From: an uncultured Pelagibacteraceae bacterium
Lineage (GTDB): Bacteria > Pseudomonadota > Alphaproteobacteria > Pelagibacterales > Pelagibacteraceae
Assembly (NCBI GenBank): GCA_902529645.1
Contig: CABZXO010000001.1
Span: forward strand, 1-64,000
Direction of reading: 5' to 3'
Length of the DNA stretch: 64,000 nt
The notes beneath the pieces were generated by a model that worked only from the letters and a program-made list of their open reading frames with translations, was not told the DNA's origin and searched no databases. This document shows, piece by piece, positions 44,148 to 52,593 of this stretch (position 1 is its first letter; the number at the start of each line of letters is the position of its first letter). The translations under genes and the position numbers were made by a program.

Positions 44148-44172
44148 TAAGTGGGGATTTACTCCCCACTTA
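44148..44172 (+). terminator. intra-operon stem-loop after the second binding-protein gene
   Basis: TAAGTGGGGA (44148-44157) pairs perfectly with TCCCCACTTA (44163-44172) around a five-base loop, 13 bp after the stop codon and 12 bp before the permease ATG. There is no long T tract, so it may protect the mRNA end or cause partial termination. It parallels the hairpin after the 36126 gene. Confidence 0.7.
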
Positions 44173-44184
44173 ATCAATATTTAA

Positions 44185-45213
44185 ATGCCTAATAAAACTT
44201 TTTTTTGGTTTTTTTTACCAACAGGCTTAGCAATGATCCTGTTTATTGGGCTACCAATCATCTCTACAGGAATTCAGTCCTTTTATGCGCAACACGATCA
44301 AGTAGTAAAAGAAGTTAAAAAATGTGATCCTTTTGGATGCACTGTTTCAATCGTAGTTGATAACGAAGAGACCTCAAAAATTAGAGAAGCAAAGCCACTT
44401 GGTAAATTTAATGGTTTTGGCACTTATACTGATCGAAATCATTTAGCAGTTGATGAGATAAAAAAATTTTGGAATGAAACAGAAAGTTTTAGTGCTTTTG
44501 TGGATCAAGTAACCAATCTACCCTTTTATAAAGCGCTGATATTTACTTTAACTTATTGTTTGTTTGTTACACCAAATGTGCTCCTCTTAGGATTTATTAT
44601 TGCATTAAGTTTAAATGCAGTTGCTAGAAAAATCAGAGGACCTTTAATCTTTGGTACAATTTTACCAATGATTGTTACACCATTGGTTGGATCATTAGTA
44701 TTATTTTGGATGATAGACTCTCAAGGAATAATTGGTGCAAATATACAAAATTTAATGAATGATCCATATTTATCACTTAAATCCTCAAAAACATTAACCT
44801 GGATAACAATTATTATTTATGGGATTTGGCATCACTCTCCTTTTGCCTTTGTGGTTTTTTATGCTGCACTTCAAACAGTCCCTCAAGAACCAGTGGAAGC
44901 CGCAATTATTGATGGTGCATCAAGGTTTCAAAGAATTAAACATATAGTTTTACCACATATTTATCCTGTAGTTACATTTGTGGCTTTGATTTCTTTAATG
45001 GATAACTTTAGAGTATTTGAACCCATTATAGGGTTTAGTGCTGAGGGAAGTGCACAATCTTTATCTTGGTTAATCTATGACAATTTAGTTAACGAGGAAG
45101 TGATATTGTTTGGCTCTGCTGCAGCTACTTCAATGATGACTATTATTGGCATAGCTATCCTACTAGCACCAGTATTAATTAGAACTTGGAAAGAATTTAA
45201 AACAGCGAGATAA
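44185..45213 (+). CDS. sugar ABC transporter permease (MalF/UgpA type), second system
   Basis: This 342-residue permease has a first helix (about 4-26), a periplasmic insert of about 85 residues (about 30-115) with two cysteines (KKCDPFGCTVSIVVD), then five helices. The EAA loop EPVEAAIIDGASRFQRIKHIVLPHIYP marks the ATPase contact. The N-terminal insert is like that of the 34819 permease, shorter but in the same place. It is followed by the second permease after two bases. Confidence 0.9.
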   Translation: MPNKTFFWFFLPTGLAMILFIGLPIISTGIQSFYAQHDQVVKEVKKCDPFGCTVSIVVDNEETSKIREAKPLGKFNGFGTYTDRNHLAVDEIKKFWNETESFSAFVDQVTNLPFYKALIFTLTYCLFVTPNVLLLGFIIALSLNAVARKIRGPLIFGTILPMIVTPLVGSLVLFWMIDSQGIIGANIQNLMNDPYLSLKSSKTLTWITIIIYGIWHHSPFAFVVFYAALQTVPQEPVEAAIIDGASRFQRIKHIVLPHIYPVVTFVALISLMDNFRVFEPIIGFSAEGSAQSLSWLIYDNLVNEEVILFGSAAATSMMTIIGIAILLAPVLIRTWKEFKTAR

Positions 45214-45215
45214 TT

Positions 45216-46097
45216 ATGGATTATGGACTAGATACAAAATCAACTCGTTTAAAAACTTTTAATACTATTTTTATAATCACTTGGTTGTTAATTGCTTGCT
45301 TCCCTTTTATTTGGACTTTTTGGGGATCATTTAAAGTAAGAGCCGATTTCTTTTCTAGATCTGATTGGTGGTATGCAATATCAGCCTTTAATACCTTAAT
45401 TGAAACAGGCGGAAAATTTACAACTAATGCTTACACACAAGCCTGGACTGAAGGTGAATTTTGGAAAGCATCAAAAAATACAATTATAGTTACAGTCTTT
45501 GTTGTAAGTATTTCTTTGTTTTTAGGAACTTTAGGAGCATATGCTCTTTCAAGATCAACTGAGAAATATGCTTTTTGGATTTTAATGGCAGCTTTAATTT
45601 TTAGAGCTATGCCACATATAACTTTAGTATCAGGATATCTTTTTCCTTTCTTTGAATTACAAATTTGGGGAATTCTTCCAACTACAATTGTTGTTTTAGT
45701 TGCTATAAATCAACCTTTCACACTATGGTTACTCTATTCCTTTTTTAAAACAGTTCCTAAAGAACTTGATGAAAGTGCTTTAATAGATGGTTGTTCGTAT
45801 TTTCAAGCTTTTAGGCATATTATTATGCCCGTGATGTGGCCTGGAGTAATTACAGCAGGATTATTTAGTTTGATGTTAGCTTATAATGATTTTACCGTAA
45901 CAGCACTACTTCTAAATCAAGAAAATCATACTATGGTTCCAAAAATACAAAGTTATTTAGGTACTAATCAACATGAAGGAAATTTAATGTGGGCAGTTTC
46001 TGCAGTTGTGTCTGCTACTGCACCTTTATTTATGCTTGTTATGTTTTTCCAAAGACAGGTCATTAGTGGTTTAACTGCTGGAGCTGTAAAAGGTTGA
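45216..46097 (+). CDS. sugar ABC transporter permease (MalG/UgpE type), second system
   Basis: A 293-residue permease of normal length with six helices. The EAA loop is ELDESALIDGCSYFQAFRHIIMPVMWP and the end is VISGLTAGAVKG. It partners the 44185 permease. No ATPase gene follows; instead the stop overlaps a TTG start of a HAD-like gene. Unlike its counterpart at 33636, it has no N-terminal membrane extension. Confidence 0.92.
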   Translation: MDYGLDTKSTRLKTFNTIFIITWLLIACFPFIWTFWGSFKVRADFFSRSDWWYAISAFNTLIETGGKFTTNAYTQAWTEGEFWKASKNTIIVTVFVVSISLFLGTLGAYALSRSTEKYAFWILMAALIFRAMPHITLVSGYLFPFFELQIWGILPTTIVVLVAINQPFTLWLLYSFFKTVPKELDESALIDGCSYFQAFRHIIMPVMWPGVITAGLFSLMLAYNDFTVTALLLNQENHTMVPKIQSYLGTNQHEGNLMWAVSAVVSATAPLFMLVMFFQRQVISGLTAGAVKG

Positions 46098-46756
46098 AAT
46101 ATTATAAAGCATTACTTTTTGGATCTATTGGATCTATTGTTGAAACTTCAGAAATTCAGAGAAAGTCATTTAATAAAGCATTCAAACAATATGGGCTTGA
46201 TTGGAATTGGACCAAACGCAAGTATTTAAGTTTATTAAATAAATCTGGTGGCAAAGATAGAATATCAAAATATGCCAAAATGAAAAAAATTAAAGTAGAC
46301 TCATTATATTTAAGAAATTTAAAAACTAAAATCTTTAATAATTATCTTAAAAAAAATCAGCTTAAATTAAGGCCAGGTGTTAAAAATTTAATTTCTTTAT
46401 GCAAAAAAGAAAATATAAAAATTGCATTTGTTTCATCTACTTCTTCAAACAATATAAATGCAATCTTATACTCTTTAAGAAATTCAATTAAAAAAAGAGA
46501 TTTTAACTTTATAGGGAATGCAAAATTGGTAAAAAAATTCAAACCAAACCCAGATATATACTTATTAACACTTAAGAAAATAAAGCTTAAAGCTAATGAT
46601 TGTGTAGCCATTGAAGATTCTCAAGAAAGTTTAAATTCAGCTAGGCGAGCTAGAATAAAATGTATAATTTTTCCTGGAAAATTTCATTCTTCAAAAAAAT
46701 TTATTGGAGCCTATAAAAAAGTTTATCGGCTTAATAAAAATATTATTTTGAAATAA
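46094..46756 (+). CDS. HAD-superfamily protein lacking the catalytic aspartates
   Basis: The 220-residue protein matches the beta-phosphoglucomutase/CbbY branch in layout: helical cap (about 20-90), motif II (IAFVSSTSSNN, Ser), a motif III Lys (KKFKPNPDIY) and motif IV acidic pair (VAIEDSQESLNSARRARI). Motif I should read DxDGTLxD after a beta strand. Here it is LLFGSIGSIVET: the nucleophile is Gly10 and the general acid is Ile12. Normal HAD phosphotransfer is therefore unlikely; binding or regulation is more plausible. The start is a TTG overlapping the permease stop. It ends convergently with a hydrolase gene, 14 bp overlapping. Confidence 0.8.
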   Translation: MKYYKALLFGSIGSIVETSEIQRKSFNKAFKQYGLDWNWTKRKYLSLLNKSGGKDRISKYAKMKKIKVDSLYLRNLKTKIFNNYLKKNQLKLRPGVKNLISLCKKENIKIAFVSSTSSNNINAILYSLRNSIKKRDFNFIGNAKLVKKFKPNPDIYLLTLKKIKLKANDCVAIEDSQESLNSARRARIKCIIFPGKFHSSKKFIGAYKKVYRLNKNIILK

Positions 46757-47498
46757 ATTCTTTTACTAAATTATTAAATTGATAAGGCTGTTCTAAGTGT
46801 ACGTTATGAGCACAATCTTTAAATATTTCTAAACGGCTATTTTTAATATTTTTATTTAGTGTATCAACTTGATCAAAATTATATGAAGTATCTTTATCAC
46901 CCCATATTATAAGAGTGTCATTTTTTATATTTTTTAAATTTTCTTTACCTCTCCAATTTTTCATTGCTAGTAATGCATTATCAGCAGTTTCTAATGAAAC
47001 ATTTTTAACAGCATTTTCACAAAGAAAATAATTTTTATCTTTATCACCTTTTACAAACCATTTAGGAGGTACTCTAGAAAAAGAGAGTTTTGCACCTTCT
47101 TTTTTAAGTTTTTCCCTTGTTTCATCCATAGTCTCAAATCTTCCCGGAATATCTCCAATGGATCCTGTTGCAAAACAAATTAATTTATTTACTCTATCCC
47201 CAATCAACTTTGTAATTTCTTGAACAATCATTCCTCCCATTGAATGACCAATTAAATTGAATTTATCTATCTTTTTTTGATCTAATACATTTATAATTTC
47301 TTTAGCCATTTTATTTATAGAATCTAAAGATTTTACTTTATGACTTTCTCCAAATCCTGGAAGAGCTGGGGTAATCACACGATAATCTTTTGAAAAAAAT
47401 TCTTTTTGAAAAGTCCACATTTCAGATGAACCTAGATAACCATGAACTAGTACAAAAGGATACCCATGGCCTAGGTCATCTACGTAAATATCACTCAT
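46743..47498 (-). CDS. alpha/beta hydrolase
   Basis: A 251-residue alpha/beta-hydrolase with a VHGYLGSSEMW oxyanion-hole segment (about 18-28), the nucleophile elbow GHSMGG (Ser near 86), an Asp in WGDKDTSYNF and a His in CAHNVHLEQP. No signal peptide is seen, so it is cytoplasmic. The family covers esterases, C-C hydrolases and lactonases, and nothing here picks one. It overlaps the LysE-family gene by four bases. Confidence 0.85.
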   Translation of the reverse strand: MSDIYVDDLGHGYPFVLVHGYLGSSEMWTFQKEFFSKDYRVITPALPGFGESHKVKSLDSINKMAKEIINVLDQKKIDKFNLIGHSMGGMIVQEITKLIGDRVNKLICFATGSIGDIPGRFETMDETREKLKKEGAKLSFSRVPPKWFVKGDKDKNYFLCENAVKNVSLETADNALLAMKNWRGKENLKNIKNDTLIIWGDKDTSYNFDQVDTLNKNIKNSRLEIFKDCAHNVHLEQPYQFNNLVKEFISK

Positions 47499-48100
47499 AA
47501 TATTTCCTTAATAATGAATAAAGTTAAAATAGACATAAAACATATAATAAAAATATTAATTACTTTCCAAATTTTTTTACTATTAGCATACTTCGATAAA
47601 TAATTAGATAAATATCCTAATATAAAAAAAAATAAAAATGATGCTATAGACGCACCTATCCCAAATAAAATTTTTTGGTTAAGTAAATAATTTTTTGAAA
47701 AATTTCCAAGAAAAAAAACTGTATCAGAATAAACATGTGGATTTAAATATGTAAATCCTAAAGTTTTAAATACAATATTTAATTTTGAAATATTATTTGG
47801 CTCAGTGCTAAAGTAAATATTAGAATAATGTGATTTTATTTTTTTGAAAATAAAGTGAAGTAAAAATAAAATTAAAAATAAATTTAAAATTAATTCAATT
47901 AAAGGGTTAAAATATTGATTAAAATAATGGAAAAGAAAAATACCCAAAAAAATTAATATCAAATCTGATAAAGAGCATATTAAGCAAACAATAAATATAT
48001 GTTGTTTTTTTAAACCTTGCTCAATAACAAAAATATTTTGGGCACCTATAGCTAAGATTAAGCTAATCCCAGTAAAGAAACCTAATACCAGGTATTCCAT
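47495..48100 (-). CDS. LysE/ArgO-family amino acid exporter
   Basis: This 201-residue membrane protein has about six hydrophobic segments. The opening GFFTGISLILAIGAQNIFVIEQGLKKQH matches the conserved GFxxGxxLIxxIGPQNxFVLRQGLRR pattern of LysE/ArgO, and TLGFTYLNPHVYSDTVFFLG matches the second signature (WLNPHVYLDT). ArgO exports arginine or lysine to prevent overload. The gene lies between the hydrolase and the VOC protein, all leftward with gaps under 15 bp or overlaps. Confidence 0.88.
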   Translation of the reverse strand: MEYLVLGFFTGISLILAIGAQNIFVIEQGLKKQHIFIVCLICSLSDLILIFLGIFLFHYFNQYFNPLIELILNLFLILFLLHFIFKKIKSHYSNIYFSTEPNNISKLNIVFKTLGFTYLNPHVYSDTVFFLGNFSKNYLLNQKILFGIGASIASFLFFFILGYLSNYLSKYANSKKIWKVINIFIICFMSILTLFIIKEIL

Positions 48101-48112
48101 TAGGCTTTAAGG

Positions 48113-48523
48113 TTACTCTGGATTTGCTGTTAATGTTTTAATTTCTAGAATATTTTCGTTTGGGTCTTTAACGAAGAAAGTTTCTTGCTCGTATTTTGTT
48201 CCTTTAAATCTCAAATAAGGTTCATCGTAATACTTAGTTCCACTATCTTTTAATCTTTGTTTTAAAGAATCAAAATCTTTTCTTGATAAATGAACTCCAA
48301 AATGAGGAACTGATACATTGCCCATATCAACATCATGTCTTTCACTGTCAAGTTTGTGTTCACTTTTGTGAAGAGTTAACTCATTGCCCCAAAAATCAAC
48401 ATCTGCCCACTCTTGCGCTGAGTTATCTAATCTGCATCCCAAAGTTTCACTGTAAAATTTTTTTGCAACCTCTAAATCTCCACAAGGGATTGCTAGATGA
48501 AAACAATTAGTGTTTTTATACAT
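48113..48523 (-). CDS. VOC-superfamily (glyoxalase/dioxygenase-like) protein
   Basis: The 136-residue protein has the paired beta-alpha-beta-beta-beta units of the VOC fold. FHLAIPCGDLEVAKKFYSETLG begins unit one (metal His near residue 8), PHFGVHLSRKDFDSLKQRLK begins unit two, and FFVKDPNENILEIKT ends it (metal Glu). Such proteins are glyoxalases, extradiol dioxygenases or resistance proteins. Nothing in context fixes the substrate. It diverges from cysE over an 80-bp gap. Confidence 0.85.
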   Translation of the reverse strand: MYKNTNCFHLAIPCGDLEVAKKFYSETLGCRLDNSAQEWADVDFWGNELTLHKSEHKLDSERHDVDMGNVSVPHFGVHLSRKDFDSLKQRLKDSGTKYYDEPYLRFKGTKYEQETFFVKDPNENILEIKTLTANPE

Positions 48524-48603
48524 ATAAACCTCTTTAAATTGAGTAATTAAGTACTATATAAGGCATATAATTTTTTAATCAACAGCAACTAAACTTAAGA
48601 AAT

Positions 48604-49188
48604 ATGAGTGATTTTTTACAATCGATAATTGATAGAGATCCAGCAGCAAAATCTAAATTAAGTTTAATATTAACTTATCCAGGTGTTAAGGCGATATTCT
48701 TTCATAGAATAGCTAATTTTTTTTGTACTGCAAAATTTCATTTGATTGCAAGAATCATTTCTCAGTTTTCAAGATTCTTAACTGGCATCGAAATACATCC
48801 AAACGCTAAAATTGGAAAAAATTTATTTATCGATCATGGAATGGGCGTTGTGATTGGTGAAACTTCGGACATTGGAGACAATGTTACAATCTATCATATG
48901 GTTACATTAGGTGGAATTGCGCCTAGTATAAACTCTAATGATCAACGTAACGTAAAAAGACATCCTACTATAAAAGAAGATGTAGTAATTGGATCAGGTG
49001 CACAAGTATTAGGTCCAGTAGTTGTTGGCAAAGGTGCAAGAATTGGAGCTAATGCAGTCATAACTAAAGATGTTGCAGAAAATGCTGTCATGGTTGGAAT
49101 TCCAGCAAGAAGTGTTGGAATAGCTGATAGTGAATTTAAACCTTATGGGATTACACCTGATAGTGATAAAAAATCAGAAAATGAATAA
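48604..49188 (+). CDS. cysE: serine O-acetyltransferase (CysE)
   Basis: CysE makes O-acetylserine from serine and acetyl-CoA, the first step of cysteine synthesis. The 194-residue protein is of the short type without the full N-terminal helical domain. The SAT helix region ([14 protein letters not shown]) precedes a left-handed beta-helix with hexapeptide repeats; [30 protein letters not shown] contains the active-site His and Asp, and [16 protein letters not shown] follows. Its 3' end overlaps cysK by eight bases, and the two enzymes form the cysteine synthase complex. A TATAAT at 48566-48571 may be its -10 element, with a poor -35. Confidence 0.93.
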   Translation: MSDFLQSIIDRDPAAKSKLSLILTYPGVKAIFFHRIANFFCTAKFHLIARIISQFSRFLTGIEIHPNAKIGKNLFIDHGMGVVIGETSDIGDNVTIYHMVTLGGIAPSINSNDQRNVKRHPTIKEDVVIGSGAQVLGPVVVGKGARIGANAVITKDVAENAVMVGIPARSVGIADSEFKPYGITPDSDKKSENE

Positions 49189-50182
49189 CACACAAAACGA
49201 TTTTATATCAGGTATAGGAAACACCCCATTAATTAAATTAAGAGCAGCATCAGAAATTACTGGATGCAATATTTATGGAAAAGCAGAATTTTTAAATCCA
49301 GGTGGATCAGTTAAAGATAGAGCTGCACTTGCATTAATTAAAGATGCTCAAGAAAAAAAATTAATTGCCAAAGGTGGAATAGTTGTTGAAGGAACAGCTG
49401 GTAACACTGGAATTGGTTTAGGTCTATTAGGAAATTCCTTAGGTTATAAAACAATCATTGTAATGAATGATAATCAAACCCAAGAGAAAAAAGATCTACT
49501 TAGAAATCTTGGAGCTGAATTAAGATTGGTGCCACCTAAACCTTACAAAGATGATAATAACTTTGTAAAAGTAGCAGCGAGACTTGCAGATGAATTAAGA
49601 CCAACAAACAATAACGGTGTGATTTGGGCTAATCAGTTTGACAATACTGCAAATGCCAAAGGTCATTATGAAGGTACCGGTCAAGAAATTTGGGAACAAA
49701 CTGATGGTAAAGTTGATGGGTTTGTGTGTTCTTCTGGAACTGGAGGAACTATTTCAGGTGTCAGTAATGCTCTTAAAGAAAAGAACAAAGATATAAAAAT
49801 TTACCTTTCTGATCCAAAAGGTTCAGCTCTTTATAATTTTATAAAAAATGGCGAACTTAAGTCAGAAGGTGGGTCAATTACTGAAGGAATTGGTTCAAGT
49901 AGAGTAACAGCTAACTTTGGTGAAGCTAAGATTGATGATGCTTATTCAATAGATGATCATGAGGCACTACCTATACTTTATGATTTAATTCAAAACGAGG
50001 GATTAAGTTTAGGTACAAGCTGTGGAATAAATATTGCAGGAGCAATTAGAATGGGAAAAGAGTTGGGGCCAGGAAAAACTATTGTAACTATTCTTTGTGA
50101 CAGGAGTGATAAGTACGCAACTAAAATGTTTAATAAAAAATTTTTAGAAGAAAAAGGTTTACCAATACCTAATTGGTTTTAA
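49181..50182 (+). CDS. cysK: cysteine synthase A (O-acetylserine sulfhydrylase)
   Basis: CysK joins O-acetylserine and sulfide to form cysteine, using PLP. The protein has 333 residues from the ATG at 49181; an upstream in-frame ATG at 49130 lies inside cysE and would add a poor 17-residue leader. The PLP lysine is in GGSVKDRAA, the substrate loop is [10 protein letters not shown], and the phosphate-binding glycines are [11 protein letters not shown]. It keeps the usual GISSR-like loop as [11 protein letters not shown]. Length is normal, with slightly long inserts ([16 protein letters not shown]). It ends convergently with the next gene, sharing TTAA. Confidence 0.95.
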   Translation: MNNTQNDFISGIGNTPLIKLRAASEITGCNIYGKAEFLNPGGSVKDRAALALIKDAQEKKLIAKGGIVVEGTAGNTGIGLGLLGNSLGYKTIIVMNDNQTQEKKDLLRNLGAELRLVPPKPYKDDNNFVKVAARLADELRPTNNNGVIWANQFDNTANAKGHYEGTGQEIWEQTDGKVDGFVCSSGTGGTISGVSNALKEKNKDIKIYLSDPKGSALYNFIKNGELKSEGGSITEGIGSSRVTANFGEAKIDDAYSIDDHEALPILYDLIQNEGLSLGTSCGINIAGAIRMGKELGPGKTIVTILCDRSDKYATKMFNKKFLEEKGLPIPNWF

Positions 50183-50595
50183 ATATAAATTTTATCAGCT
50201 AATCCGTAAGTAAGAATAGCACTTAAAATTGTAAGTAAGCCAGCAGCTATTACACCTTCACTGTTAGTCTTTTCAGTATGTCCAAGTTTATTTATGTAAA
50301 TGGTATATATACCAAATATTAAGTACATTAAGTTTTGAACAAATACTAAATTAAAGAACGCCCAAGTTCCATTTACTCCTCCATCTCTAACGAACATAAT
50401 ATAAAGAGCCATTAAGAAAGACCCAACAAAAGGAGCTCCAAAAAATCTTGTAATCACAGCTGCTGAATGATCAATGTTATATTGATCCATAAAACTCTTT
50501 GTTCCAACTATTGCTCTAAAAGCATAAACAGCGTAAACAAGGAAATGGACAATAAAAATTATTAGATAAACAATTCCATTAAATTTTTCGATCAT
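50179..50595 (-). CDS. small membrane protein of unknown function
   Basis: This 138-residue protein has four predicted membrane helices (about 5-28, 52-70, 78-100, 115-135), with a polar loop around 35-50 (FMDQYNIDHSAAVITRFFG). It has the look of a DUF4345- or DoxX-like small membrane family, but I cannot assign it. It is a single leftward gene between cysK and the small-protein operon, with a 157-bp divergent gap upstream. Confidence 0.7.
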   Translation of the reverse strand: MIEKFNGIVYLIIFIVHFLVYAVYAFRAIVGTKSFMDQYNIDHSAAVITRFFGAPFVGSFLMALYIMFVRDGGVNGTWAFFNLVFVQNLMYLIFGIYTIYINKLGHTEKTNSEGVIAAGLLTILSAILTYGLADKIYI

Positions 50596-50752
50596 AAATA
50601 ATTATTATCAAATATTTAAATTAAATAAAACAGCATAATCAACCTTTTTTATGCTCTGAAATTGCATAACTGTCGCGCGCTATAAACACGAGTGACTCAT
50701 TAACAATTATGTAACAATGTTATGTTAAATTAACAATTTAAAAGAGGTATAA
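50596..50752. other. intergenic region upstream of the small-protein operon
   Basis: This 157-bp gap separates the divergent genes. It has a locally GC-rich patch (GTCGCGCGC near 50672-50680) that is out of character for the window, then two near-copies of TAACAAT(N)TATG at 50701-50711 and 50712-50724. An AGAGG ribosome site precedes the ATG at 50753. No convincing -35/-10 pair or RNA gene was seen. Confidence 0.4.
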
Positions 50753-51229
50753 ATGAGAATAATTTTATTTTTAATAATTTTTTTAACGATCTCAAATTAC
50801 TCGTTAGCAGAATCAGGAAAATTTAATGCTGCCGGAGCAGGATCATGGTCATTAAATGCGATGGATGCTGGAAATGGAAACATGAGTATTACTTACGACG
50901 GTAATGCTGGACTGACGGATAAAGAACCTGGAAGTATTTTTGATAAATCTACTATGCATTGTATTGGTGGACTAACATTAGTATCTGGAAAGTTTGATGA
51001 TGAAACAGGTATGTGTACTTTTTATCTAATGGATGGCGAAAAGGTTTTCATTAATTACAAAGGTAAAGGAACTGGTGGCCAAGGTGGAACAGGTACTTTT
51101 GTTATTGTTGGTGGAACAGGAAAATATGAAAATATTTCAGGAAGTGGTAATTCAAGTCGACAAAATATAAGAGGTAAAGCTGGTATGGCTCACTCTATGA
51201 ATCAAATGAGTGGTGAATATACTTATTAA
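50753..51229 (+). CDS. secreted beta-barrel-like protein of unknown function
   Basis: The protein has 158 residues: a signal peptide (1-20, ending YSLA), then a glycine-rich all-beta domain. The pattern GKGTGGQGGTGTFVIVGGTGKYENISGSG recalls allene-oxide-cyclase or dirigent-like barrels, in which a FxIxGGTGxYxxxxG motif is common. Two cysteines (near 66 and 85) could pair. It is the first gene of a run of seven small proteins, and the only exported one among them. The fold suggestion is tentative. Confidence 0.65.
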   Translation: MRIILFLIIFLTISNYSLAESGKFNAAGAGSWSLNAMDAGNGNMSITYDGNAGLTDKEPGSIFDKSTMHCIGGLTLVSGKFDDETGMCTFYLMDGEKVFINYKGKGTGGQGGTGTFVIVGGTGKYENISGSGNSSRQNIRGKAGMAHSMNQMSGEYTY

Positions 51230-51238
51230 AGGAAACAT

Positions 51239-51529
51239 ATGATTATAAAAATAGAGGAGAATATAAAATCGTTTTCAGCATGGAGGGATATGGTTAAAGA
51301 TAATGCTGAAAAAATTAAAGGATTTGGTGCAACCATTATTTTTGCTGGTGTATCAAAAGAAGATGCTTCAAAATTTACAGTAATTGTAAAATATGCAACT
51401 ATGGAGGGGTTTGAGGCATTTAAAAATGATAAAGAACTTCACGCTGCAAGAGCTGCAGCTGGAGTTGATTTAGATTCTGCAAAAATCACTCCCATGGATG
51501 GAGACTTCATGGAAAATTTTTCAGGATAA
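51239..51529 (+). CDS. small alpha/beta protein, dimeric-barrel-like
   Basis: The 96-residue protein has a beta-alpha-beta layout seen in dimeric ferredoxin-like barrels (ABM, YCII, DUF3764-like): IIKIEENIKSFSAWRDMV, then TIIFAGVSKEDASKFTVIVKYATMEGFEAF. It resembles the next product in size and pattern, so the pair may be a duplication. It starts nine bases after the secreted protein gene. Whether it has enzyme activity is unknown. Confidence 0.65.
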   Translation: MIIKIEENIKSFSAWRDMVKDNAEKIKGFGATIIFAGVSKEDASKFTVIVKYATMEGFEAFKNDKELHAARAAAGVDLDSAKITPMDGDFMENFSG

Positions 51530-51546
51530 TAAAATAGGAGGAAAAG

Positions 51547-51831
51547 ATGGAAAAAGAAATGCTAGTGGTAGCAAAGTTAAAAGAAGGTACTTTTGAGAAA
51601 TTCATGGGATTTATGCAATCTCCTGAAGGACTTGCTGAAAGGGCTAAAGTTGCTGTGGTTGAAAAAACAATTGGAACTGTAACTCCAGACAAAAGTACTG
51701 TGATGTTTAAAATATTTTGTACTGATGAAGCTGCACTTCATAAGTTTATAGAAGGCACAGAGGTATCAAAGCCAATAATGGATGAAGTGTTAGACAGTTA
51801 CTCAATATATGATTTAACTAAGGTTAAATAG
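51547..51831 (+). CDS. small alpha/beta protein, paralogue-like neighbour of the previous gene
   Basis: A 94-residue protein with the same general beta-alpha-beta pattern as the 51239 product (MLVVAKLKEGTFEKFMGFM at the start, VMFKIFCTDEAALHKFIEG in the middle). A strong AGGAGG ribosome site (51536-51541) lies five bases before the ATG. It likely dimerises into a small barrel. No catalytic residues can be named. Confidence 0.65.
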   Translation: MEKEMLVVAKLKEGTFEKFMGFMQSPEGLAERAKVAVVEKTIGTVTPDKSTVMFKIFCTDEAALHKFIEGTEVSKPIMDEVLDSYSIYDLTKVK

Positions 51832-51893
51832 AAAGCTGAGGCTACACATACTGACTAATCTCTGCTAGACTTAGCTGCTAAATTATTAGTAAC

Positions 51894-51900
51894 AAGGAGG
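51894..51900 (+). promoter_or_regulatory. strong ribosome binding site of the cupin gene
   Basis: AAGGAGG lies four bases upstream of the ATG at 51905. Such a full Shine-Dalgarno sequence is uncommon in this window, where most genes have weak ones, and suggests high translation of this gene. It ends a 73-bp gap in which no clear terminator was found. Confidence 0.7.
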
Positions 51901-51904
51901 AAAA

Positions 51905-52255
51905 ATGGCTGGAATAGAAGTAAAAAGTTTTGATAAAGCAGATGAAGTAAATGATAATTTTAATAATGCTAAAATCGAAGCAGTAAAAGTTGGAAATCAA
52001 AGATTGATGAAACTTACTTTACAACCTGGTTGGCAATGGTCAAAAGATATAAAGCCAACAGTTGGTGGAGATAGCTGTCAAGCTACACATCTTGGTATAA
52101 TCATCTCAGGTGCTGTATGTGCAAAACATAATGATGGAACTGAACTAACTTATAAAGCTGGTGATGCATATTCAATACAACCAGGTCATGATGGATGGGT
52201 TGTTGGAGATAAACCAGCAGTGGTATATGAATTTCATGGAATGTGGGGTGAATAA
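51905..52255 (+). CDS. small single-domain cupin protein
   Basis: A 116-residue cupin: LTLQPGWQWSKDIKP, a CQATHLGIIISGAVCAKHNDG strand pair (possible metal His), and YKAGDAYSIQPGHDGWVVGDKPAVVYEFHG, which matches the second cupin motif (G(x)5PxG(x)2H). It probably binds a metal; the reaction is unknown. It overlaps the following GYD-like gene by one base (TAATG) and has the best ribosome site in the operon. Confidence 0.8.
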   Translation: MAGIEVKSFDKADEVNDNFNNAKIEAVKVGNQRLMKLTLQPGWQWSKDIKPTVGGDSCQATHLGIIISGAVCAKHNDGTELTYKAGDAYSIQPGHDGWVVGDKPAVVYEFHGMWGE

Positions 52256-52578
52256 TGTCTAAATTTTATGTAATTGGAAAGGCAAGTCCTGAGTTATTAA
52301 AAAAAATGCATGCAGACCCTAACGCAGATAGAGGTGCGGTAATGAAATCAATGTGTGATAGCTTAGGAGTAAAAGCCATTAGTTATGAATGGTTAAGAGG
52401 ACGTTTTGATGTTCTTTTCTGTGTTGAAGGAGATTATGAAAGTGTTCTTGCTATGAAAGTAACTGTTTTGAATAGTGGAATGATGTCAGATCTGATGGTT
52501 CATGAAGTATTTGATTACAACAGTGCATTTAAAAAGGCAGCTGATGTTTCAAAAAGTTATAAAAAACCAGGTGAATAA
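52255..52578 (+). CDS. GYD-domain-like small protein
   Basis: The 107-residue protein has the pattern of GYD-domain proteins: FYVIGKASPELLKKMHAD, a VKAISYEWLRGRFDVLFCVEGDYESVLAMKVTVLNSG core (usual GxYDxVxxxEAPD) and VHEVFDYNSAF. GYD proteins form small dimeric alpha/beta barrels with unknown functions. It is translationally coupled to the cupin gene and followed 15 bp later by the NTF2-like gene. Confidence 0.65.
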   Translation: MSKFYVIGKASPELLKKMHADPNADRGAVMKSMCDSLGVKAISYEWLRGRFDVLFCVEGDYESVLAMKVTVLNSGMMSDLMVHEVFDYNSAFKKAADVSKSYKKPGE

Positions 52579-52593
52579 ATAGAAAGGAATAAT

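Noticed and set aside
50660-50700. The GC-rich patch GTCGCGCGC considered as part of an RNA gene.
   Set aside because: Only about 10 bp; no tRNA cloverleaf or stable long stem could be drawn around it.
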